Positions 1 to 5,027 of a DNA stretch of 5,027 bases are shown in pieces (within the stretch, counting starts at the first letter, position 1; every line of letters begins with the position of its first letter). Location of the stretch: contig JAFVFA010000253.1 in assembly GCA_017475725.1 (NCBI GenBank), positions 1 through 5,027 of the forward strand, read 5' to 3'. Source of the DNA: Spirochaetales bacterium. Lineage in GTDB: Bacteria > Spirochaetota > Spirochaetia > Sphaerochaetales > Sphaerochaetaceae. The translations under genes were made by a program, and so were the position numbers. Below the pieces are notes generated by a model. It had not been told where the DNA came from. It did not search any database and saw only the letters and a list, made by a program, of their open reading frames with translations.

Positions 1-488
1 ACGACTGCCGCAATTCCGCCATCCCGATGCTGGACAAGAAGAACATCAACGCCAGAATCGAGCCGGGTGCCGTCATCCGTGAGCAGGTTGAGATCGGGGA
101 CAGGGCAGTGATAATGATGGGTGCCATCATCAACATTGGCTCCGTCATCGGAGAGGGAACCATGATCGACATGGGTGCTGTCCTTGGAGGCAGGGCCACC
201 GTCGGCAGAAACTGCCACATCGGTGCCGGAGCCGTGCTTGCCGGAGTGATCGAGCCTGCATCGGCCAGACCCGTCACAATTGGTGACGGTACACTTGTCG
301 GTGCGAATGCTGTTATAATCGAAGGAGTGCAGGTCGGCAGGAACTGCGTTGTAGCAGCAGGTGCCGTTGTCATAGAGGATGTCCCTGACAACATGGTCGT
401 TGCAGGTTGCCCTGCAAGGATCATAAAGGAAAGGGACGAGAAGACGAATTCGAAGACCGCTCTGGAGGCGGAACTCAGAAAACTCTGA
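1..488 (+). CDS. dapH: Tetrahydrodipicolinate N-acetyltransferase DapH, 5'-truncated by window edge
   Basis: Transfers an acetyl group from acetyl-CoA to tetrahydrodipicolinate, the first committed step of the acetylase branch of DAP/lysine synthesis in the cytoplasm. The reading frame is open from position 3 and encodes 161 visible residues before TGA at 486-488. The family is about 235 residues, so roughly 75 N-terminal residues lie outside the window. The ATG at 27 is internal: the eight upstream in-frame codons (DCRNSAIP) continue the conserved DapH core, and no ribosome binding site precedes it. Visible residues form left-handed beta-helix hexapeptide repeats (VIREQV, EIGDRA, VIMMGA, IINIGS, VIGEGT). 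The strongly conserved GEGTMIDM and VLGGRATVG stretches and the acyl-CoA-site-like GAGAVLAGVIEP follow. The C-terminal helix (EKTNSKTALEAELRKL) is typical of DapH. A succinyl-transferring DapD is less likely, given this C-terminus and the downstream acetyl-DAP-type aminotransferase and deacetylase. lysA starts 12 bp later. Confidence 0.93.
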   Translation, partial: DCRNSAIPMLDKKNINARIEPGAVIREQVEIGDRAVIMMGAIINIGSVIGEGTMIDMGAVLGGRATVGRNCHIGAGAVLAGVIEPASARPVTIGDGTLVGANAVIIEGVQVGRNCVVAAGAVVIEDVPDNMVVAGCPARIIKERDEKTNSKTALEAELRKL

Positions 489-494
489 GGGGAG
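489..494 (+). promoter_or_regulatory. Shine-Dalgarno site that decides the lysA start
   Basis: GGGGAG directly follows the dapH stop codon. It lies 6 nt upstream of GTG at 501 but only 3 nt upstream of the in-frame TTG at 498. The spacing favours GTG 501 as the lysA start, one codon shorter than the longest frame. Confidence 0.6.
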
Positions 495-500
495 TCCTTG

Positions 501-1757
501 GTGAAGAAGAACGTGCCATTCACATTGGAACAGGCAAAGGAGTGGAGGACGCGCTTCGGCACGCCTTTCTATGTCTATGACGAGAAGGCAATCAGGAATG
601 CCGTGAAGTCGCTTCAGAAGGCTTTCTCATGGAACAGGGGCTTCACCGAGTGCTTCGCGGTCAAGGCTACCCCGACTCCTGCCATCATCAGACTCCTTGC
701 ATCGCTTGGCTGCGGAACGGACTGCGCCTCCATCTCAGAGGTCGTCATGAGCCGTGCCTGCGGTCTGGACGGCAGGAAGATGATGTTCACATCCAATGAG
801 ACCTCCTTCAAGGCATACAGGACCGCTGTTGCCGCCAAGGCAATAATCAACCTGGATGACATAACCCAGATAGAGGTGCTTGAGCGCTCCTGCGGGATAC
901 CGGACACGGTCTGCCTCAGATACAATCCGGGCTCCTTCTCCATGACCAGCCAGATCATGGGCAACCAGAAAGACACCAAGTTCGGCATGACCTATGACCA
1001 GCTGATAAAGGCCTATGTCACCCTTCAGGAGAAGGGCGTAAAGCACTTCGGGATCCACTGCATGGCTGCCTCGTGCTGCCTTGACGACGGCTACTATCCG
1101 AAGCTTGCCAACATGCTTTTCAAGATAGTCGTCGAACTCAGGAAACTCGGAATCAACATCGAGATCGTCGACCTTGGTGGTGGTATAGGGATACCATACA
1201 GGCCAAGCGAGAAACCTGTGGACATCCACGCAATCGGTGAGGGTGTCCGCATGGAATACGAGAGCATACTCGCCCCTCAGGGCATAAAGGTCGCAATCTA
1301 CACGGAGCTTGGCCGCTGGATCACCGGACCCGCGGGCTACCTTGTAGCCTCCGTTCATGGAAGGAAGGACACGTACAAGAGGTATGTCGGACTTGATGCC
1401 TCAGCCTGTGACCTCATGAGGCCCGCAATGTACGGTGCATATCACCACATGACCGTCCTCGGGAAGGAGAACGAGGAGCCTGCAGGCAACTTCGACGTTG
1501 TGGGCGGACTCTGCGAGAACAACGACAAGTTCGCCATAGACAGGGCGCTGCCAAGAACCAACTACGGTGATATCATAGTCATACATGACGCCGGTGCGCA
1601 CGGAAGGTCTATGGGCTACAACTACAACGGGCTTCCACGCTGCGGAGAGCTGCTTCTGACTGAGAATGGCCAGGTCAAGCTCATCCGCCGTTCAGAGAGC
1701 CTTGATGACCTCTTCGCCACATTCGATGTCGATGAGGACTTCAACTACCAGATCTAG
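501..1757 (+). CDS. lysA: Diaminopimelate decarboxylase LysA, divergent active-site subfamily
   Basis: Decarboxylates meso-DAP to L-lysine with pyridoxal phosphate (PLP), the last step of the pathway. It encodes 418 residues, normal for fold-type III decarboxylases. Numbering from GTG 501, the PLP lysine is K55 in FAVKA. The phosphate-binding glycine loop is DLGGGIGI (D224, G226-G228). ELGR at 269-272 replaces the usual EPGR. The substrate-site cysteine is C338 in GGLCENND. The usual HCHIGSQ motif reads H186-C-M-A-A-S191, so the histidine that stacks on the cofactor ring in related decarboxylases aligns with M188. The usual GAY near the C-terminus is GAH (H367), followed by SMGYNYNGLPR. I recall a LysA subfamily in clostridia, Bacteroidetes and spirochaetes with similar GIHxxxAS and GAHG...NYN motifs, so these are probably lineage features rather than damage. 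Another amino-acid or polyamine decarboxylase is possible, but the flanking DAP genes support LysA. The frame is intact, 12 bp after dapH and 8 bp before the aminotransferase gene. Confidence 0.9.
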   Translation: MKKNVPFTLEQAKEWRTRFGTPFYVYDEKAIRNAVKSLQKAFSWNRGFTECFAVKATPTPAIIRLLASLGCGTDCASISEVVMSRACGLDGRKMMFTSNETSFKAYRTAVAAKAIINLDDITQIEVLERSCGIPDTVCLRYNPGSFSMTSQIMGNQKDTKFGMTYDQLIKAYVTLQEKGVKHFGIHCMAASCCLDDGYYPKLANMLFKIVVELRKLGINIEIVDLGGGIGIPYRPSEKPVDIHAIGEGVRMEYESILAPQGIKVAIYTELGRWITGPAGYLVASVHGRKDTYKRYVGLDASACDLMRPAMYGAYHHMTVLGKENEEPAGNFDVVGGLCENNDKFAIDRALPRTNYGDIIVIHDAGAHGRSMGYNYNGLPRCGELLLTENGQVKLIRRSESLDDLFATFDVDEDFNYQI

Positions 1758-1765
1758 GGGGACCG

Positions 1766-2917
1766 ATGCTGCTCAACGAAGCTGTCTACAACCTTAAGAG
1801 AAGCGCCATCAGGGAGTTCTCCGCACTTGCGCGCAAAACCCCAGGCTGCATTGCCCTGACCTTGGGTGAGCCGGACTTCGACACACCAGAACCCATAAGG
1901 GAGCAGGCCGGGAAGTCCCTTGAGAACCATGAGACCCACTACATCGAGAACAACGGAAGCCCCGATCTCAGGGTGAAGATAGCTGAATTCGAGACGCAGA
2001 GGCATGGCTTTGCCTGTGACCAGAGCCAGGTCATAGTGACAGCAGGGGCCACAGAGGCCCTGTTCGTATCTCTCTTCGGGGTTCTGAATCCGGGGGATGA
2101 GGTCATTATCCCCATGCCGGCATTCGTCCTCTACGAGGAGATCGTTAAGCTCTGCCGGGCAAAGACCGTTCCGCTTGACATCTCCCAGAGCGGTTTCCAG
2201 ATCGACGGTGACAGGCTCCGTAGCCTGATTACCGAAAAGACGAAGGCCATCGTGCTGAACTCTCCCAACAACCCGACGGGAACGATCCTCTCTGAGGAGT
2301 CTCTCAGGGCCATACACGATGCTGTGAAGGGAAGGGACATCTTCGTCATCTGCGATGATGTGTACAGGGAGCTTGTCTATACTGACAGCTACCACAGCTT
2401 CACGGAGTTCGATGACATCAGGGACCAGACCATTCTTGTTCAGAGCTTCTCCAAGCCATATGCAATGACAGGCTGGAGGATGGGCTACATGATAGCACCA
2501 CCTGATGTGAAGGAGAGGCTTGAGCTCATTCACCAGTTCATTGTCGTCTCCACTCCAGCACCGTTCCAGAAGGCGGCCATCCGTGCCCTTGACTATGACA
2601 ACGTGGTTCTCAAGGAGTCCTACAGGAAGAGAAGGGCATATGTGCTGGACAGATTGGACAGGATGGGTTTGAGCTATCCTGAACCGCTTGGGGCCTTCTA
2701 CGTCTTCCCATGCATCAGGGATCTTGGCCTGGATTCTGCCACATTCTGCAGAAGGATGATCTCAGAGGCAGGTCTAGCTGCCACGCCTGGGGCCTGTTTC
2801 GGTTCTGAAGGCTACATAAGGATCACATACTGCTACAGTGACAGCCAGCTCAAGGAAGGTCTTGACAGGCTTGAATCATTCGTAAGCAAGCTCAGGAGTG
2901 CCAATGGACTATCTTGA
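1766..2917 (+). CDS. Fold-type I aminotransferase, probable N-acetyl-LL-diaminopimelate aminotransferase
   Basis: A PLP-dependent class I/II aminotransferase of 383 residues, typical for the family. In this operon it most likely converts N-acetyl-2-amino-6-oxopimelate and glutamate to N-acetyl-LL-DAP, as PatA (DapX) does in Bacillus subtilis. Visible motifs are LTLGEPDFDTPEPI near the N-terminus, TAGATEAL (cofactor phosphate loop), NSPNNPTG (about 165-172) and D197-DVY200, contacting the PLP pyridine nitrogen and oxygen. The Schiff-base lysine K230 lies in SFSKPYAMTGWRMGY, and R352 in YIRITYCYSD is the usual substrate carboxylate-binding arginine. The start ATG at 1766 follows a purine-rich AGGGGGA at 1756-1762 that overlaps the lysA stop. 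The N-terminus matches family starts, so I kept it despite the short spacing. Sequence alone cannot separate acetyl-DAP from aspartate or aromatic aminotransferases. The specific substrate is inferred from the dapH, lysA and deacetylase neighbours. The last 14 bp overlap the next gene, suggesting coupled translation. Confidence 0.85.
   Translation: MLLNEAVYNLKRSAIREFSALARKTPGCIALTLGEPDFDTPEPIREQAGKSLENHETHYIENNGSPDLRVKIAEFETQRHGFACDQSQVIVTAGATEALFVSLFGVLNPGDEVIIPMPAFVLYEEIVKLCRAKTVPLDISQSGFQIDGDRLRSLITEKTKAIVLNSPNNPTGTILSEESLRAIHDAVKGRDIFVICDDVYRELVYTDSYHSFTEFDDIRDQTILVQSFSKPYAMTGWRMGYMIAPPDVKERLELIHQFIVVSTPAPFQKAAIRALDYDNVVLKESYRKRRAYVLDRLDRMGLSYPEPLGAFYVFPCIRDLGLDSATFCRRMISEAGLAATPGACFGSEGYIRITYCYSDSQLKEGLDRLESFVSKLRSANGLS
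2894..2898 (+). promoter_or_regulatory. Shine-Dalgarno site inside the aminotransferase gene, setting the deacetylase start
   Basis: AGGAG lies 5 nt upstream of ATG at 2904. The alternative in-frame GTG at 2898 overlaps this site and so cannot be served by it. This decides the start and gives a 14-bp overlap with the upstream gene. Confidence 0.7.
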
Positions 2918-4043
2918 AAGCGCAAAACGGATCGAATCGGACCTCGATGCCATCAGGCAGGACCTTCACAGACATCCGGAGCTCGGAAACAGCGAGAACC
3001 GGACCAGCGATAAAATCGAGAGCATGCTCAAAGGCATGGGCCTGAATGTGAAGCGCATACTGGGCACAGCACTGGTTGCAACCCTTCATGGAAGACCATC
3101 GGGCAGGAAAGTGGCGCTCAGGGCAGACATGGACGCTCTTCCGGTCACCGAGACCACAGGCTGTCCGTACAGCTCGGTCAACCAAGGGCTTATGCATGCA
3201 TGCGGCCATGACATCCACATGACCGCCGCCCTCGGTGCCGCCATGCTTCTCTCCGGAAACAGAGATGCCCTTAACGGTGATGTGGTCTTCCTGTTCCAGC
3301 CGGACGAGGAAGGCAACGGCGGTGCGCAGAGGATGATAGAGGCAGGGGTTCTGGAAGGGGTCTCTGCAGTATTCGGAGGCCACGTCGCGCCTGACCTTCC
3401 ACTGGGAACATTCGGGTTCAGATACGGCAAGTTCTACGCTGCCTCAGACGTGATAACGGTCACGGTGCATGGAAAGTCATGCCATGGTGCCACACCGGAG
3501 AAGGGCAGAAACGCCCTTCTTGCCGCCGCAGAGATGGTAACGGCCCTTTCCAGACTGCATGCCCCGAACAATGACAGATGCGTCTTCTCCATCGGCCAGC
3601 TCATCTCCGGCACAGCAGGAAACATCATAGCTGACAAGGCCGTCTTCACAGGTATGCTGAGAACCCTTGGGCCGGAGAACAGGGACTTCATGAAGAAGGC
3701 CATAAGGGACACTGTGGCGGCAATTGATGCCAGGTTCGGAGTCAGTTCAGAGGTGGACATCCACGACTCATACGGCGGAGTGGTCAACACAGATGCCGAG
3801 ACGCGCCTTTTCGAGCAGACGTCTAGAAAGCTGTTCGGAGATGACTGCACTCGGGTTCTTGATGAGCCTACCATGACGACAGAGGATTTCGGATACTTCA
3901 TTGATGCCTGTTCCGGCTCTTTCTGCCACATAGGTGCCGGCTGCACAGAACCTCTCCATTCCTCGTGTTTCCTGCCTGACGTAAAGGCTGCAGTATACGC
4001 CGCTGCACTCTACGCCCAGACGGTCGAGACCTATCTGAAGTAA
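2904..4043 (+). CDS. M20-family amidohydrolase, probable N-acetyl-LL-diaminopimelate deacetylase
   Basis: A metal-dependent M20D peptidase/amidohydrolase of 379 residues. By context it removes acetate from N-acetyl-LL-DAP to give LL-DAP, the role of YkuR (DapL) in Bacillus subtilis. The N-terminal helix LHRHPELGNSENRTSDKI is typical of M20D. RADMDALPV (D75, D77) precedes the metal-binding MHACGHDIH with C100 and H102. The catalytic and ligand glutamates are E135 and E136 in FQPDEEGNGGA, H160 in GGHVAP is a further ligand, and H352 in PLHSSCF is the C-terminal ligand. The central lid/dimerisation domain runs from about 175 to 290, with GKSCHGATPEKGRNAL at its start. All expected ligands are present, so it should be active. 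Related family members hydrolyse hippurate, acetyl-ornithine or IAA conjugates, and the substrate call rests on the dapH/aminotransferase/lysA neighbourhood. No GC-rich terminator hairpin follows the TAA at 4041-4043. Confidence 0.87.
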   Translation: MDYLESAKRIESDLDAIRQDLHRHPELGNSENRTSDKIESMLKGMGLNVKRILGTALVATLHGRPSGRKVALRADMDALPVTETTGCPYSSVNQGLMHACGHDIHMTAALGAAMLLSGNRDALNGDVVFLFQPDEEGNGGAQRMIEAGVLEGVSAVFGGHVAPDLPLGTFGFRYGKFYAASDVITVTVHGKSCHGATPEKGRNALLAAAEMVTALSRLHAPNNDRCVFSIGQLISGTAGNIIADKAVFTGMLRTLGPENRDFMKKAIRDTVAAIDARFGVSSEVDIHDSYGGVVNTDAETRLFEQTSRKLFGDDCTRVLDEPTMTTEDFGYFIDACSGSFCHIGAGCTEPLHSSCFLPDVKAAVYAAALYAQTVETYLK

Positions 4044-4045
4044 GC

Positions 4046-4066
4046 TTCTGAATAAGATTCTGAATA
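4046..4066 (+). repeat. 9-bp direct repeat TTCTGAATA, two copies 12 bp apart
   Basis: TTCTGAATA occurs at 4046-4054 and again at 4058-4066, with AGA between them. The second copy ends exactly where the proposed -35 box of scpB begins. It could be a regulator site or an upstream AT-rich promoter element, or chance in a short AT-rich gap. No binding protein can be named from the sequence. Confidence 0.5.
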
Positions 4067-4095
4067 TTGTACACCAGCTCATTTCATAATATAAT
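4067..4095 (+). promoter_or_regulatory. Predicted housekeeping sigma promoter for scpB-rluB
   Basis: TTGTAC (4067-4072) matches the -35 consensus at four of six positions. It is 17 bp from a perfect TATAAT (4090-4095). It lies in the only AT-rich intergenic gap of the window, between the deacetylase stop and scpB. Counting from the -10 box, transcription should begin near 4102, about 2 nt before the scpB ATG at 4104. An overlapping CATAAT at 4085-4090 is a weaker alternative -10. The promoter would let scpB-rluB be expressed apart from the lysine genes, although read-through from upstream is not excluded. Confidence 0.65.
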
Positions 4096-4103
4096 CGATT
4101 GAA

Positions 4104-4652
4104 ATGACGATGACAGAAAACGCAAGATTGATAGAGGCTATACTCTTTCTTGAGAACGAGCCGCTTTCAATCGAGAGGATCGGGAAACTAACTGGACTTT
4201 CAGACCACCAGGTCGCAAGGGCTCTGAACGAGATATCAGAGGTTTACTACTCTGATGACCATGGACTTGCCCTTGTCGAGAACTCGGAGACCTATTCGTT
4301 CGTCCCGGTGTCCAATCTCAACGAGAAGCTCCGCTCCTGCTACGGAAAGAAGATAGACAAGCGCCTCTCAAAGGCCGCAATCGAGACTCTGGCCATAGTG
4401 GCATACTCACAGCCCATCACAAGAAGCGAGATCACAAAGATCAGAGGTGTGGTCTCCGACTCCATAATCAGAATCCTCCGGGAGCGCGACTACATAAAGG
4501 TCGTGGGCAGAAAGGACGTCCAGGGCCATCCATGTCTATACGGAACCACCAGGAAGTTCCTATATACGTTCAAGTTGGAATCGATCAGCGCATTGCCAAA
4601 GCTCTCAGAGATCGACAGGCAGAGATTCGAGAAGGAAGAAGATGAGAATTGA
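4104..4652 (+). CDS. scpB: Segregation and condensation protein ScpB
   Basis: A non-SMC subunit of the bacterial SMC-ScpA-ScpB condensin, which compacts and separates replicated chromosomes on the nucleoid. ScpB dimerises and binds the kleisin ScpA. It encodes 182 residues, within the usual range of about 170-200. The N-terminal winged helix is seen in EAILFLENEPLSIERIGKLTG (split across residues 9-30). The second winged helix carries the family signature ETLAIVAYSQPITRSEI, then IRGVVSDSIIRILRERDYI, GRKDVQGHPCLYGTT and a closing FLYTFKLESISALPKL. The start is ATG 4104 or ATG 4110, two codons later. Neither has a Shine-Dalgarno sequence, unlike other starts in this window, and the predicted transcript begins near 4102, so translation may be leaderless. 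scpA is not adjacent upstream, where many genomes place it. The gene overlaps the next by 11 bp. Confidence 0.93.
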   Translation: MTMTENARLIEAILFLENEPLSIERIGKLTGLSDHQVARALNEISEVYYSDDHGLALVENSETYSFVPVSNLNEKLRSCYGKKIDKRLSKAAIETLAIVAYSQPITRSEITKIRGVVSDSIIRILRERDYIKVVGRKDVQGHPCLYGTTRKFLYTFKLESISALPKLSEIDRQRFEKEEDEN

Positions 4653-5027
4653 ATATCCGATAAGGCTCCAGAGCTACCTGGCCAAGTGCGGTGTCGGCTC
4701 CCGTAGAGGATGTGAGACCCTGATCACAGAGGGAAGGGTGTCAGTCAACAACAGGATCGTCCTTGAGCTCGGCACCAAGGTGAACGAGGATGACATCGTC
4801 TATGTCGATGATGTCCTTGCGGAGCCCGCGGAGCAGACGCTCTACTTTGCGCTCAACAAGCCAAGAGGATTCGTTTGCACGAACCATGACCCCAACGAGA
4901 CCGCATATGCCAGGGACCTGATAGACATTCCCGAAAGGAACCTTCTTTTCAACGTCGGAAGGCTGGACAAGGACTCACAGGGTCTGATTCTGTTCACAAA
5001 CGACGGTGACTGGGCCAATCTGGTCAT
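4642..5027 (+). CDS. rluB: RluB/RsuA-family rRNA pseudouridine synthase, 3'-truncated by window edge
   Basis: Isomerises a uridine in ribosomal RNA to pseudouridine. RluB acts on helix 80 of 23S rRNA, and the related RsuA acts on 16S rRNA. The ATG at 4642 lies inside the scpB 3' end (ATGAGAATTGA overlap of 11 bp), with AGGA at 4633-4636 spaced 5 nt. The frame stays open to the window end: 128 complete codons of a protein usually about 230-300 residues. Residues 8-57 form an S4 RNA-binding domain (RLQSYLAKCGVGSRRGCE, then LITEGRVSVNN). The synthase domain begins at LYFALNKPRGFVCT. The catalytic aspartate is D109 in NVGRLDKDSQGLILFTNDGD. The scpB-rluB arrangement favours RluB over RsuA or RluE/F, but the missing C-terminus leaves the exact target site uncertain. 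Confidence 0.88.
   Translation, partial: MRIEYPIRLQSYLAKCGVGSRRGCETLITEGRVSVNNRIVLELGTKVNEDDIVYVDDVLAEPAEQTLYFALNKPRGFVCTNHDPNETAYARDLIDIPERNLLFNVGRLDKDSQGLILFTNDGDWANLV

Noticed and set aside
27..488. A short DapH-like protein starting at ATG 27
   Set aside because: The frame is open and conserved upstream to position 3, and no ribosome binding site precedes ATG 27. The gene is simply cut by the window edge.
498..500. TTG at 498 as the lysA start
   Set aside because: It is only 3 nt from the Shine-Dalgarno sequence, and GTG at 501 is better spaced. The choice changes the protein by one residue.
735..1358. Long open frame on the - strand (207 codons) inside lysA
   Set aside because: Its protein shows no recognisable domain, and it lies fully antisense to a strongly conserved gene. 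The scarcity of TTA, CTA and TCA codons in the + strand gene readily explains the lack of stops.
1754..2533. Long open frame on the - strand (259 codons) inside the aminotransferase gene
   Set aside because: It is fully antisense to an intact PLP enzyme with all catalytic motifs, has no family-like motif of its own, and is attributable to codon bias.
4044..4103. Rho-independent terminator after the deacetylase gene
   Set aside because: I find no GC-rich stem followed by a T-run. The gap is AT-rich with only short direct repeats and a promoter.
4842..5027. Open frame on the - strand at the right end
   Set aside because: It is antisense to the conserved catalytic region of the rluB-like gene and has no recognisable motif.

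Overview
This window is ordinary bacterial housekeeping DNA: five genes and the start of a sixth, all on the + strand. It has about 55% G+C (estimated by eye) and almost no intergenic space. Four genes form a lysine / meso-diaminopimelate (DAP) block using the acetylase branch. They are followed by a chromosome-segregation gene (scpB) and the start of a 23S rRNA pseudouridine synthase gene (rluB-like).

Region 1, positions 1-4043, carries the 3' part of dapH (tetrahydrodipicolinate N-acetyltransferase), lysA (DAP decarboxylase), an aminotransferase assigned to N-acetyl-LL-DAP, and an M20-family N-acetyl-DAP deacetylase. Gaps are 12 bp and 8 bp, then a 14-bp overlap, so this is almost certainly one operon. 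DapH acetylates tetrahydrodipicolinate, the aminotransferase makes N-acetyl-LL-DAP, the deacetylase frees LL-DAP, and LysA later decarboxylates meso-DAP to lysine. The epimerase DapF, and DapA and DapB that supply the substrate, are not in view; they may lie upstream of the window or elsewhere.

Region 2, positions 4044-4103, is a short AT-rich gap with a good sigma-70-type promoter (TTGTAC, 17 bp, TATAAT). Its predicted start lies almost on the scpB ATG, implying a leaderless or nearly leaderless mRNA. A 9-bp direct repeat abuts the -35 box.

Region 3, positions 4104-5027, holds scpB and an overlapping rluB-like gene cut by the window's right edge. The scpB-rluB order is common in bacteria, but scpA, usually just upstream, is absent here.

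The organism is a bacterium, since RluB/RsuA-type synthases, Shine-Dalgarno sites and a TATAAT box are present. Arginine is mostly AGG/AGA and isoleucine often ATA. The LysA variant and the gene order suggest a spirochaete (Sphaerochaeta-like) or a clostridial-type Bacillota, but this is weak inference. I see no mobile element, CRISPR array, RNA gene or novel defence system. The points most worth a second look are the divergent LysA active site and the apparently leaderless scpB promoter.
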